A stretch of 64,000 bases of DNA from an uncultured Parabacteroides sp. (GCF_902493135.1 NZ_CABUOD010000021.1:18176-82175), one strand, 5' to 3'. Positions 17,499 to 26,625 are shown, numbered from the stretch's first letter. Notes: generated from the sequence alone by a model not told the origin. Translations and numbers: made by a program.

Positions 17499-19037
17499 AT
17501 GAAAAGAATAAAATCATATATCAACCATTTCTTGCTGATCGCCGGTGCCTGTATGGCTTTTAGCTGTAACGGATTCGACGACATCAATACCAATCCGGAC
17601 GCGGCAACAACGGCAACTCCGGGTATGCTGGCAACAGGACAATTGAGGGAAACACTTCGAACAGGTGGTAAATACGATGCAAAATGGTATTTCGGCGATA
17701 TGTTCTTCACTAAAATGATCAGTTGGCAAGAAGCCCTTGATAGTAGACAATATAACCAAATTTCCACAACCGGATTCAGCGTATACAAAGACTTGACCAA
17801 CTGCCTCAAAATGGTCGAATTGGCTGCCGATGTTGACAAAGACGCTTACGAAGGATTAGCTTTGTTCATCAAGGTTTTCCGTCTCTACGATACGACAATG
17901 GCTTTGGGCGACATTCCCTATTCAGAAGCAATGAAAGGAGAAGAAGGAAACATACGTCCAAAATATGATCCCCAGAGAGAGGTATTCTTGCAAATGCTGG
18001 ACGACCTTGATGCCGCTTATACGCATTTTTCAAATGCCACCCGCAATTTCGACGGCGATATCGTCTATGGAGGCGATCCTGTCAAATGGAAGAGAGCCGT
18101 GTCGGCTTTGCAATTAAGAATCCTGCTCAACTTGTCCAAAAAGGAACAGGATGCCGAGTTGAACGTCAGACAACGTTTCTCCTCGATCGTCGCCAAGCAA
18201 GAACTGTTCGAATCGAACGCTGACAATTTCCAGTTCATCTACGGTACGCTTTCTTCCCAACTTTATCCTCTCTACCTGTCACGATTCAACCCCTATCCGG
18301 GAGTATCCGTCACAATCGTGGATGTATTGAAAAAATACCAGGACAACCGCCTGTTTTTCTACTGCGAACCGACGAAAGCCCAAACAGCAGCAGGCGTGCC
18401 GGATAGCGAATGGGATGCTTATCAAGGGATCGATCCTTCAAGGATCTACAGCGAAATCATGGATTTGTACACTTCCGGGAATATCTCCAACATCAACTCC
18501 CGCTTTTGGGAAATCGAAACTTGCCAGCCCACTATCCAGCTGGGATACGCCGAGCTGAACTTCGTCCTGGCCGAAGCTTGCCTCAGAGGCTGGATCGACG
18601 GCGATGCCAACCGATATTACCATACGGGGATAGAAGCCAGCATGAAGTTCGCGGCTACCTACACGCCTGCCGCCTACCGCCACGGTCGGGAAATAACAGA
18701 CGACTATATCCAATCCTTCCTGGCAAAACCGGAATTGCAGTTGGGCAAAAAAGCCGATACGTTCGAAAAGGATTTGGAAGAGGTACTGACTCAAAAATAT
18801 CTGGACCTGTTCATGCACAACTCCTACACTTGCTATTACGATTACCGCAGGACCGGCTACCCCGTGCTACCTGTCAACCCGCAATCGAACATGAACACGA
18901 AACCGGACCAGATGCCGCTAAGATGGCGATACGAACAACGCGAATACGACTTCAACCGCGAAAACCTGGAAGAAGCGCTTCAACGTCAGTATGACGGCAA
19001 AGACGACTGGAACGACAAAATGTGGATCATCAAATAA
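17499..19037 (+). CDS. SusD/RagB-type surface lipoprotein (SusD-like_2)
   Basis: A 512-residue lipoprotein that acts as the lid of the preceding SusC pore. The signal peptide leads to a lipobox (AFSCNGFDDINTNPDAAT), and the INTNPDAAT phrase is typical of the SusD-like_2 subgroup. TPR-like helical repeats follow; FVLAEACLRGWI is the characteristic SusD helix. This subgroup often occurs with FecR-regulated systems not obviously linked to glycans, and no glycoside hydrolase lies in this locus. Confidence 0.92.
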   Translation: MKRIKSYINHFLLIAGACMAFSCNGFDDINTNPDAATTATPGMLATGQLRETLRTGGKYDAKWYFGDMFFTKMISWQEALDSRQYNQISTTGFSVYKDLTNCLKMVELAADVDKDAYEGLALFIKVFRLYDTTMALGDIPYSEAMKGEEGNIRPKYDPQREVFLQMLDDLDAAYTHFSNATRNFDGDIVYGGDPVKWKRAVSALQLRILLNLSKKEQDAELNVRQRFSSIVAKQELFESNADNFQFIYGTLSSQLYPLYLSRFNPYPGVSVTIVDVLKKYQDNRLFFYCEPTKAQTAAGVPDSEWDAYQGIDPSRIYSEIMDLYTSGNISNINSRFWEIETCQPTIQLGYAELNFVLAEACLRGWIDGDANRYYHTGIEASMKFAATYTPAAYRHGREITDDYIQSFLAKPELQLGKKADTFEKDLEEVLTQKYLDLFMHNSYTCYYDYRRTGYPVLPVNPQSNMNTKPDQMPLRWRYEQREYDFNRENLEEALQRQYDGKDDWNDKMWIIK

Positions 19038-19058
19038 TCACCGTACAACAAATTCAAT

Positions 19059-20078
19059 ATGAAACAATTCATAATTTGGATCGGACTGATCGCTTTGCTT
19101 TGTACAAGTTGTACATCCAAACAGCAGCATGAATTGAGCGTCTTGCATCTGAACATCTGGATGGATGCGACAGTCGTTGAAAACGGATTCGATGCCGTAG
19201 TGGATGAGATCGTCCGGGTAGATCCGGATATCGTGATGTTCAGTGAAGCCGGCAATAGAGACGGGGTACTCATCGTACCCCGCTTCATCGAGGCTTTGCA
19301 GAAAAAAGGCAAGAACTATTTCGGGGAAAGCAGTTCGTTGGATGTCGCCCTTCTATCCAAATATCCGATATTAGAGCAAACAGAAAACATCCCGCATAAA
19401 GACCGTACCATCAGGACCCGGTTGGATGTAAAGGGAAAACAGGTGGTGGTCTACACCGGACACTTGGACTATACCCATTACGCCTGCTATCTGCCACGCG
19501 GCTATAACGGCGTGACTTGGAAAAAGATGGACGCACCGGTAACGGACGTTACGGAAATAGAGAAAGCCAACAACGAATCTTTGCGAGACGAATCAATCCG
19601 TCTCGTCATTGAGGACGCGAAAAAACAGCAGGCTGACTTCATCATCCTGGGCGGAGACTTCAACGAACCTTCCCACTTGGACTGGACGGAAGAGACGAAA
19701 GAGATGTGGGACCATAACGGGACAGTCGTCCATTGGGATTGCTCGACTTTGCTGTACGAAGCCGGATTCCGGGATGCCTACCGCACGAAATATCCCAATC
19801 CCGTCACTCATCCCGGCTTCACCTTCCCTTCGGACAATCCGGCCATGCCGGTCGAAAAGCTGACCTGGGCGCCTGATGCCGACGAACGGGACCGCATCGA
19901 TTTTATCTATTACATACCAGCCGAAGGTTGGAAAGTAAACGATGCTGTTGTCGTAGGTCCAAAGTCCTCCATTGTCCGTAGCCAACGTGTCGAAGAGGAC
20001 AGCCAAGACCTCTTTTCCACTCCAACCGGCACATGGCCGACGGACCACAAAGGGGTGTTGATTACGTTTGGATTCTAA
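19059..20078 (+). CDS. Endonuclease/exonuclease/phosphatase family lipoprotein
   Basis: A 339-residue lipoprotein (lipobox LLCTSC) with the EEP fold. All expected catalytic motifs are visible: LHLNIW near the start, MFSEAGNRD (metal-binding Glu region), GGDFNEPSH, DERDRIDFIYY, and the C-terminal TDHKGV with Asp and His. EEP enzymes cut phosphodiesters or phosphomonoesters (nucleic acids, inositol phosphates, sphingomyelin). A cell-surface location after SusC/SusD makes a phosphate-ester nutrient the likely substrate. It is 21 bp downstream of the SusD gene and belongs to the same operon. Confidence 0.88.
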   Translation: MKQFIIWIGLIALLCTSCTSKQQHELSVLHLNIWMDATVVENGFDAVVDEIVRVDPDIVMFSEAGNRDGVLIVPRFIEALQKKGKNYFGESSSLDVALLSKYPILEQTENIPHKDRTIRTRLDVKGKQVVVYTGHLDYTHYACYLPRGYNGVTWKKMDAPVTDVTEIEKANNESLRDESIRLVIEDAKKQQADFIILGGDFNEPSHLDWTEETKEMWDHNGTVVHWDCSTLLYEAGFRDAYRTKYPNPVTHPGFTFPSDNPAMPVEKLTWAPDADERDRIDFIYYIPAEGWKVNDAVVVGPKSSIVRSQRVEEDSQDLFSTPTGTWPTDHKGVLITFGF

Positions 20079-20085
20079 CTTCATG

Positions 20086-20238
20086 AAGGAGGTGTGTCAA
20101 AAGAAAATCCTGCTTACAATAGACATAATTTAGGCACGGATTTCACGGATTTACACGGATAAATTTATTATCTTTCCGTGTAATCCGCGTAATCCGTGCC
20201 TTAAAGATCGTGATAAAGGAGTTTTGGCACACCTCCTT
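20086..20238. repeat. Long imperfect palindrome (dispersed repeat, full copy)
   Basis: The outer arms AAGGAGGTGTG (20086-20096) and CACACCTCCTT (20228-20238) are perfect inverted repeats. An inner pair built on GGCACGGATT...CACGGA (from 20133) and its complement (20175-20200) also matches. Positions 20168-20236 recur almost exactly at 24555-24623. It lies between convergent genes and may also act as a terminator. It resembles the palindromic non-coding repeats dispersed in Bacteroidales genomes. Confidence 0.75.
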
Positions 20239-20262
20239 CTTTTTTCTGGTTTAACCCAATGA

Positions 20263-21660
20263 TTACTTCTTCGCCTTCGCCATATCCAACGCCGAAGTCG
20301 TCGTGTAATACTTCGCCAGCATATTAGGCACTTCCCAATCCGGCAATTTGCCGTCCTTCAGATATTCCAGGAAATGTTCCGTCACCTGACCGAAATGAGC
20401 TTCATGGCCTACACGGTATTTTGCGGGGATTTCGACCTGCCATACGCCGTCGCCGACCTTATTCAGGGCCACACCCGGATATTCCTTAGAGACCTTTTCC
20501 ATCGAAGCGGTCAAGTCCTTTTCATAAGCGGCCAGATCCACGCCTTTCACTGCTTCGACAAACAGTTCAGGCTGGTAGTTCTGTTCCTTGCCCTGGCGAA
20601 TGACCAGGTCGGCCTTGCTGCCTTTCATGACAGAGAAGTGGGTATCGCCGCCACCTTCCGGGAAGGTATAATTCCAGATCACCGAAACCTTCGCTGTCAC
20701 ACCTTTGATCTTATACACGATATCACCGTTGCAATAGACTTTCAATGTATCGTTTTCGACATCTTTCTTCAAGAAATCAGGATAAGCTTCCGTCCCCGTC
20801 ACCTGTTTGAATTCTTCCGGGCTGATGGAGGTAGTCCAACGGTTGGCATCTATCAGTTCGATATCTTTCTTATAGTCGATAACCTGCTCAGGGAAGGCTT
20901 CCCACTGAACCAGGTCGACCAGGTGAGTCGTCACGTCGACAATGCCTTCCCCCTGCTGAGTCACATCAAGATACCATACCGGACGAGTCAACGGTTTATT
21001 GTCGACCAGTTTAAACAGATGGTGCACGCTCTCTTTCACGATAGCCGGTTCTTCGGGAGAACCTTTCAACTGCTCGCCATAAACAGCCGGGATAGTGGAA
21101 AGTTCGCGCTGCAACATCGTAGTGATCTCATTCCGTTCGGTCATGATGTCATACAGCATGATGTTTTTCTGTTTGGCGATAGCGAAACATTCTTCCAGCA
21201 ATTTAAAGCTCTGGCTGTTGATCGCCATCGGTTTGTCGGAAAGCACATTGATGCCGGCCTCAAGCGTTTTCTTGATGTATTCGGTCTTCTTGCCGTTGTT
21301 TCCTGCCTGGATCATCACGTTTCCCTTCTTCTCGGCCAACATTTTTTCCAGATAATCATCCCCCGTATAAACGATTTCATTCCAAGCCGTCGGATTCTCC
21401 GCACGCGTGTTAAATCCCTGGATACGCTTCAGGTGCTCATCCACGTCGAAACCGGTGGGTGCGTACACATGAACATCTTTGGAAACTTGCGGATACGACA
21501 CTTTCTGCACTAATGCGGCATGGAAATGTCCCGGATCGAGCGTGATCAACTTCACTTCCCTCGGTGCGCCGGTAAAGCCTTCGGCAGCCTTCTCCTGCTT
21601 TGTGTTACAAGAAGCTCCGACCAGAAGAGCCGCCATGGAAAATACAAGATAGTTTTTCAT
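20263..21660 (-). CDS. Gfo/Idh/MocA family oxidoreductase, predicted lipoprotein
   Basis: A 465-residue protein with a lipoprotein signal (ALLVGASC). The N-terminal part is Rossmann-like (REVKLITLDPGHFHAALVQK), and INVLSDKPMAINSQSFKLLEE is the usual KP motif of the family. The C-terminal half matches the putative oxidoreductase C-terminal domain common in Bacteroidetes. Exported members of this family are known; some act on sugars. Its substrate is unknown. It stands alone on the minus strand between a repeat and an accessory patch. Confidence 0.88.
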   Translation of the reverse strand: MKNYLVFSMAALLVGASCNTKQEKAAEGFTGAPREVKLITLDPGHFHAALVQKVSYPQVSKDVHVYAPTGFDVDEHLKRIQGFNTRAENPTAWNEIVYTGDDYLEKMLAEKKGNVMIQAGNNGKKTEYIKKTLEAGINVLSDKPMAINSQSFKLLEECFAIAKQKNIMLYDIMTERNEITTMLQRELSTIPAVYGEQLKGSPEEPAIVKESVHHLFKLVDNKPLTRPVWYLDVTQQGEGIVDVTTHLVDLVQWEAFPEQVIDYKKDIELIDANRWTTSISPEEFKQVTGTEAYPDFLKKDVENDTLKVYCNGDIVYKIKGVTAKVSVIWNYTFPEGGGDTHFSVMKGSKADLVIRQGKEQNYQPELFVEAVKGVDLAAYEKDLTASMEKVSKEYPGVALNKVGDGVWQVEIPAKYRVGHEAHFGQVTEHFLEYLKDGKLPDWEVPNMLAKYYTTTSALDMAKAKK

Positions 21661-21756
21661 ACTATTATAATTAAATTATTGATAAGCATTTTTTTACATT
21701 AGGCTGTTTGCGGCAACAAAGATAATATAAAAACAAAAACATCATGCAGAAAAACA

Positions 21757-21903
21757 TCAAACGTTTTCCCCCTTCTTCCTCTTCTCCCGTATGAACAGTT
21801 CCACCGCCTCATGTGCCAGGCGGCGGAACTCCTCTTCGCCGGCGAGGTTGTAAAGGAGGGCGGCGAGGCGGGCGTAGTAGCTCAGGCGGAGGTCGCCCCT
21901 TTT
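21757..21903 (-). pseudogene. GC-rich C-terminal gene remnant
   Basis: On the minus strand a 48-codon open frame runs from just after a stop at 21904-21906 to TGA at 21757. It has no start codon, but reads like real helical protein (LRLSYYARLAALLYNLAGEE and EEFRRLAHEAVELFI) with GC-rich third positions like the neighbouring VapE gene. I cannot name the family. The rest of the 21661-22210 gap is A/T-rich with a small hairpin at 22081-22100 and nothing else recognisable. Confidence 0.45.
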
Positions 21904-22210
21904 TTAATCGCACTGTAACTGCGGCTACCGGCAAACAGTTCGCTTCTATAAAAACGTTCGGTTATCCGGTAATGTCTCATCAACTTTTCAACGAAAAGTC
22001 CCAACAGAGGGAATGTCAACACTGTTTTCACGTTATAAATATTTAATTATTGATATATACATTGACATACGTTCACAATGGCCCCGACATGGCGGGGACA
22101 TCATGAACGGAAAAATATACAACTTTGCCAAAAGTTTCAGAGGCTACTCCGGACGCTCCGTTCCCAAGCAGCATATCTGAACATTGAACAAATTTAATAA
22201 AACATTTTAC

Positions 22211-24349
22211 ATGGAAAACACATTCCGCCCCTCGCGCTTCGTCTCGCTCCGTGCGACCGCACCGTCTCCCTGCACATGGGAAGAAATCGTACAAGAGCTG
22301 ACCGGCGAGCGCCATGCCGCCGCCACCGCCCTGTTCCGCACGCTTGCGGCCGGCAAAGGGCAAGACGCCGAAACATCGAAACGGCAGCAAAGCCGGATCA
22401 AGCAGAACCAACCCGCCTTCGTCCCTTCCGTCCTCCTGGAGGGAGGACGCTCCTCGAAGCATATCAAAGGCTATCCGGGCTCCATCATGGTGGACATCGA
22501 CGACATCCCCGAAGAGATCTTCGACAAGGTCCTCGAACAGGTGAGAGCCGACCCGCACTCGTTCCTTGCCTACAAGACCTTGTCCGGACGCGGCATACGT
22601 GTCATCGCATGGATGGAAGGCGAAGTGACAAAAGAGAACTTCCCCGCCGCCTGGCAGACGGTGAACGCCTACTACGCCCGGCTCACCGGCATCGCCATCG
22701 ACCGACAGTGCAAGAACGCCACCCGCATGTCCGTGATCTGCCACGATCCCGACGCGCTCTACCGCCCCGACGCGGAACGGCTGGAGTTCGCACCCCAGCC
22801 CCGCGCCAAGGGCGGAAAAGAACCGCCTCCCTCCGCAGGAAAAAAGCGCAGAGGGTGGAAAACCTCCGCCGCACAGGCCGAAAGCACCGTGCGCCGGCTT
22901 GTGGAAGAAGAGGGCGTGCACTATGCCGCCGGGAGCCACAACGACTACATCAGCCGGTGCCTCTACCTGATGAACCGTTTCGGCGTGCCGGAGGCCGAAG
23001 CCGAGGCGTGGGCCGCCGAGCTGTTCTCCGACTACGACACGGCCTCCGTCCGCTCCACCGCGAAGAGCTGCTACATGCTGACCGCCGAGCACGGCACGAT
23101 GCGCCTCTCCGACCTCGCCTCACGCGACGGAAACGGGCGTCGACGCAAAGCCACGATCGAAGAGATGGAACGCTTCATCGCCGGCTACATGCAACTGCGG
23201 ATGAACCAGCTGACGCACCAGCTCGAATACCGCTCCGTCACCGACGGCATCCCCGCGTCCGACGACTGGGCGCCCATGAACGACACGGTCGAGAACTCCC
23301 TTTGGTGCTCCATGCGCCGCGAAGGGCTGGAGGCGGACCTCTTCCATTTGCGCACGCTCCTGCTCTCCGACTTCGCGCCCCGTTACCACCCGCTGGAAGA
23401 GTTCCTCGAAAAGGCGGGACCGTGGGACGGCGTGACGGACCACATCGCCGGCCTGGCCGCAATGGTACACACCGCCGACGGTTGCGACGCGCGTTTCGAG
23501 CTTTGTTTCCGCCGCTGGTTCGTCGGGATGGTCGCCGCCGCACTCGACCCGAAGGTGGTGAACCATGTCATACTCGTCCTGATCGGGCGGCAGGGATGCT
23601 TCAAGACGTCGTTCTTCCAGAACCTCCTGCCGCCTGTCCTCCGACGTTACTACACCTCCAAGACCAACTCGCAACGGCTCACGAAGGACGACCTCTTCAC
23701 CATGACGGAGAACCTGCTCGTCAACTTCGAGGAGATCGACTCCATGCAGCGCAGCGAACTGAACCAGCTCAAGGCCATGACCACCACGCTCTACGTGAAC
23801 GAACGCCCTGCCTACGGGCGCAACAAGGTGCACCTGCCGCACGTGGCCTCGTTCTGCGCGACGGGCAACAACCTCCAATTCCTCACCGACGACACCGGCA
23901 ACCGCCGCTGGCTGCCGTTCGAGGTCACGGCGATCGACAACCCCTGGACCGCCCATATTGACTACGAAGGGCTCTACGCGCAGGCGAAGCACCTGCTCGA
24001 CACCGGCTTCTGCTACTGGTTCCAGGACCACGAGATCGAGGAGCTGAACCTCGCGAACCGCCGTTTCGAAACGCCCAACCCCGCACGCGAACTGATCCTG
24101 ATGTACTACCGCCATCCCGTTGATTACGAAAAAGGGACTTACGTCACCGCCAGCCAGATCGTCGCCCGCTTCGGCGGCAGCATCCGGCTGAACTCGGTGC
24201 AGGTCGGAAGGGTTTTAAAAGAGCTTGGCTACACATACACACGGACCATGCATGGCAACATCTGGCTGGTCGTCGAACGCACGACGGACGAGATGAAAGG
24301 CATCCTTCCCGAACCGGGCAATTCAGACATACCCCCTATCGACCTATGA
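22211..24349 (+). CDS. VapE/VirE-type primase-helicase-like protein
   Basis: A 712-residue protein with the BT4734-like/VirE N-terminal domain (PF08800; MVDIDDIP acidic motif at about residues 93-100, FLAYKTLSGRGIRV) and a C-terminal VirE/VapE P-loop ATPase (PF05272). Its Walker A form is GRQGCFKTS (about residue 460), followed by NFEEIDSM, FCATGNN and the arginine-rich TGNRRWLPFEV. The proteins are related to phage and satellite primase-helicases. The ATG at 22211 is chosen over an upstream TTG. The gene is clearly richer in G+C than its neighbours and has no mobility genes near it, so it looks acquired. Its stop codon lies within a large palindrome. Confidence 0.88.
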   Translation: MENTFRPSRFVSLRATAPSPCTWEEIVQELTGERHAAATALFRTLAAGKGQDAETSKRQQSRIKQNQPAFVPSVLLEGGRSSKHIKGYPGSIMVDIDDIPEEIFDKVLEQVRADPHSFLAYKTLSGRGIRVIAWMEGEVTKENFPAAWQTVNAYYARLTGIAIDRQCKNATRMSVICHDPDALYRPDAERLEFAPQPRAKGGKEPPPSAGKKRRGWKTSAAQAESTVRRLVEEEGVHYAAGSHNDYISRCLYLMNRFGVPEAEAEAWAAELFSDYDTASVRSTAKSCYMLTAEHGTMRLSDLASRDGNGRRRKATIEEMERFIAGYMQLRMNQLTHQLEYRSVTDGIPASDDWAPMNDTVENSLWCSMRREGLEADLFHLRTLLLSDFAPRYHPLEEFLEKAGPWDGVTDHIAGLAAMVHTADGCDARFELCFRRWFVGMVAAALDPKVVNHVILVLIGRQGCFKTSFFQNLLPPVLRRYYTSKTNSQRLTKDDLFTMTENLLVNFEEIDSMQRSELNQLKAMTTTLYVNERPAYGRNKVHLPHVASFCATGNNLQFLTDDTGNRRWLPFEVTAIDNPWTAHIDYEGLYAQAKHLLDTGFCYWFQDHEIEELNLANRRFETPNPARELILMYYRHPVDYEKGTYVTASQIVARFGGSIRLNSVQVGRVLKELGYTYTRTMHGNIWLVVERTTDEMKGILPEPGNSDIPPIDL

Positions 24350-24486
24350 TAGATGATAGATAAAATGCCCTTTTTGTAAAACTTTTCCGAGTTTGAATTA
24401 AGAAACGTCACCTTAAAGGCGGCGTTTTTTAATTCGTTTTCCATAAACTTTTACAGAAACAGGCTTTTATCTATCATCTATCATAG
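24344..24486. repeat. 143-bp palindrome overlapping the VapE stop codon
   Basis: The outer arms of 22 bp are perfectly complementary (24344-24365 and 24465-24486, built from CTATGATAGATGATAG). Inward, the arms stay about 80% complementary for some 68 bp each, including GAATTAA/TTAATTC and AACG/CGTT blocks, leaving only a tiny loop near 24414. The RNA or single-stranded DNA would fold into one long hairpin. The VapE stop (24347-24349) is inside the left arm. Confidence 0.85.
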
Positions 24487-24554
24487 CAAAACACTGATAA
24501 TCAGCAATAGCATTTTTCAACACCCTCTTTTAATTTATTTCATGCAATAGAGTT

Positions 24555-24623
24555 TTATCTTTCCGTGTAATCCGCGTAATCCGTGCCTTAAAGATCGTGA
24601 TAAAGGAGTTTTGACACACCTCC
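24555..24623. repeat. 69-bp dispersed repeat, half copy
   Basis: Matches 20168-20236 in the same orientation with, as far as I can see, one difference (GGCAC against GACAC near the right end). Only the right half of the palindrome is present here. With the first copy it brackets the Gfo/Idh/MocA and VapE genes, about 4.4 kb apart. Confidence 0.85.
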
Positions 24624-24659
24624 CTGCTTATGCTATAAATAATACTATAAAAATAGTTT

Positions 24660-25661
24660 TTATTTCTTCATAGCTTCCTCGATAGCAACAGCTACAGCAA
24701 CCGTAGCACCTACCATCGGGTTGTTACCCATACCTAAGAAGCCCATCATTTCCACGTGAGCGGGAACGGATGAAGAACCAGCGAACTGAGCGTCACCGTG
24801 CATACGGCCCATCGTGTCGGTCATACCATAAGAAGCAGGACCTGCAGCCATGTTATCCGGGTGCAGGGTACGGCCCGTACCGCCACCTGAAGCCACAGAA
24901 AAATACGGGTGGCCGTTTTCCATACATTCTTTCTTGTAAGTACCTGCAACCGGGTGCTGGAAGCGAGTCGGGTTCGTTGAGTTACCTGTGATAGACACGT
25001 CAACCCCTTCTTTACGCATGATAGCAACCCCTTCGCGAACATCGTCAGCACCGTAGCACTTGACTTTTGCACGCAGACCGTTTGAGTATGCTTTTTCTTC
25101 GATTACGTTTACTTCGCCGGTCATATAGTCGAACTGAGTCTGAACGTAAGTGAATCCGTTGATACGGGAAATGATCTTGGCAGCATCCTTGCCCAGACCG
25201 TTCAGGATAACGCGCAACGGTTCTTTACGAACTTTATTTGCCATTTCAGCGATCTTGATAGCACCTTCGGCAGCAGCGAAAGATTCGTGGCCGGCCAGGA
25301 ATGCGAAACATTTTGTTTCTTCACGAAGCAGACGGGCAGCCAGGTTACCGTGGCCGATACCTACCTTACGGTCGTCGGCAACAGAACCGGCGATACAGAA
25401 TGCCTGCAGACCGATACCGATGGCTTCGGCTGCTTCGGCAGCGTTTGTGCAGCCCTTTTTGATTGCAATTGCAGCACCTACAACGTAAGCCCAGCAAGCA
25501 TTTTCGAAACAGATAGGTTGTGTTTCCTTACACATTGTATAAGGGTCGATACCTTTAGCGTCGCAGATAGCCTTTGCTTCTTCGATACCGTTGATACCAT
25601 ATTCTTTTAAAACCGCGTTGATATGATCGATACGGCGGTCATAACTTTCAAATAAAGCCAT
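24660..25661 (-). CDS. GGGtGRT protein (family of unknown function)
   Basis: A 333-residue protein named for the motif visible here as SVASGGGTGRTLHPD in the last third. The C-terminal half is rich in Gly, Met and Ala (GMTDTMGRMHGDAQF, MMGFLGMGNNPMVGATVAVA). No membrane segments or signal peptide are evident. The family (PF14057) is conserved in anaerobes and usually sits next to the NifU-like gene seen here at 25854. The biochemical function is not known. Third and last gene of a leftward operon. Confidence 0.92.
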   Translation of the reverse strand: MALFESYDRRIDHINAVLKEYGINGIEEAKAICDAKGIDPYTMCKETQPICFENACWAYVVGAAIAIKKGCTNAAEAAEAIGIGLQAFCIAGSVADDRKVGIGHGNLAARLLREETKCFAFLAGHESFAAAEGAIKIAEMANKVRKEPLRVILNGLGKDAAKIISRINGFTYVQTQFDYMTGEVNVIEEKAYSNGLRAKVKCYGADDVREGVAIMRKEGVDVSITGNSTNPTRFQHPVAGTYKKECMENGHPYFSVASGGGTGRTLHPDNMAAGPASYGMTDTMGRMHGDAQFAGSSSVPAHVEMMGFLGMGNNPMVGATVAVAVAIEEAMKK

Positions 25662-25669
25662 ATTCTTTT

Positions 25670-25861
25670 TTACTTTTTTAAATTCTTATTTACCAGAAAT
25701 AAAGATATCAGAAAATTGAAAACAAGCACACCGCCGCAGCAGGCCACATAAAAAGCCATCCAGGGACGGTCCGGCTTAATCACGAAGTAAGCGATAACCG
25801 TTGCCACTATGGTGATAGCGATCAGCCCGAAAAGGACGCGTGTCAGTGTTTTCTTATTCAT
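25670..25861 (-). CDS. Small two-helix membrane protein
   Basis: A 63-residue protein with two predicted membrane helices (VLFGLIAITIVATVIAYFVI and FYVACCGGVLVFNFLISLFL) and a short Lys-rich tail. It overlaps the end of the Fe-S scaffold-like gene by 8 bp and lies 8 bp before GGGtGRT, so the three are cotranscribed. I do not recognise a family. It may anchor or couple the two soluble partners to the membrane, but that is speculation. Confidence 0.75.
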   Translation of the reverse strand: MNKKTLTRVLFGLIAITIVATVIAYFVIKPDRPWMAFYVACCGGVLVFNFLISLFLVNKNLKK

Positions 25862-26546
25862 TACGAGGATCGATATATTTTACAGCTTCTTTGAAACGAC
25901 CGTAAGAGCCTTTCGCTTTTTCCAGTGCTTCGTTAGCATCCATACCCTTCTTTACCATATCCATGAACTTGCCCAGGTGAACAAATTCGTAACCGATTAC
26001 TTCGTCGTCAGCATCGAGAGCCATACGGGTACAGTACCCTTCGGCCATTTCCAGGTAACGAGTACCTTTGGCCAGCGTTCCGTACATTGTACCGACCTGG
26101 CTGCGCAGACCTTTACCCAAGTCTTCCAGTCCGGCGCCGATAGGCAGGCCGTCTTCAGAGAAAGCAGACTGTGTACGACCGTAAACGATCTGCAGGAACA
26201 ATTCGCGCATAGCAGTGTTGATAGCGTCACAGACGAGGTCGGTGTTCAATGCTTCCAACAGTGTTTTGCCCGGCAGGATTTCTGAAGCCATAGCAGCAGA
26301 GTGAGTCATTCCGGAGCAACCGATAGTTTCTACAAGTGCTTCCTGGATAATTCCTTCTTTAACGTTCAGAGTCAGCTTACATCCACCCTGTTTCGGTGCA
26401 CACCAACCGATACCGTGAGTCAAACCAGAAATGTCAGAAATCTGAGTTGCTCTAACCCACTTTCCTTCTTCAGGAATCGGAGCACACTGGTGGTTAGCTC
26501 CCTTCTTTACAACACACATGTGTTGAACTTCATGTGAATAAATCAT
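25854..26546 (-). CDS. Iron-sulfur cluster assembly scaffold-like protein (NifU N-terminal related)
   Basis: A 230-residue protein with the NifU/IscU-like cysteine pattern: HGIGWCAPKQGGCKL early on and EALVETIGCSGMTHSAAMAS, where the Cys plus Gly-rich context is typical. It differs from classical IscU in length and spacing. It always seems to accompany GGGtGRT in Bacteroidetes, so the two probably act together, perhaps on a specialised metal cluster; this is inference. First gene of the operon, with a good promoter box upstream. Confidence 0.82.
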   Translation of the reverse strand: MIYSHEVQHMCVVKKGANHQCAPIPEEGKWVRATQISDISGLTHGIGWCAPKQGGCKLTLNVKEGIIQEALVETIGCSGMTHSAAMASEILPGKTLLEALNTDLVCDAINTAMRELFLQIVYGRTQSAFSEDGLPIGAGLEDLGKGLRSQVGTMYGTLAKGTRYLEMAEGYCTRMALDADDEVIGYEFVHLGKFMDMVKKGMDANEALEKAKGSYGRFKEAVKYIDPRNE

Positions 26547-26625
26547 AATCGCTAATTTATTATATTAAAGTGATAATAAAACTTTATGCTAATTTTAATG
26601 TAAGATCGCTCTTTTAAAGACCGCA

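Noticed and set aside
22073..23961. Long open frames out of frame and antisense to the VapE-like gene (for example 22276-23961 plus, 22073-23092 minus)
   Set aside because: They arise from the GC-rich codon use of the real gene; their translations are Arg- or Gly-rich and have no domain motifs, whereas the 22211 frame has complete VirE motifs.
20086..24623. Composite transposon bounded by the 69-bp repeats
   Set aside because: No transposase or target-site duplication is visible, and the right-hand copy is incomplete; kept only as a repeat-bracketed segment.
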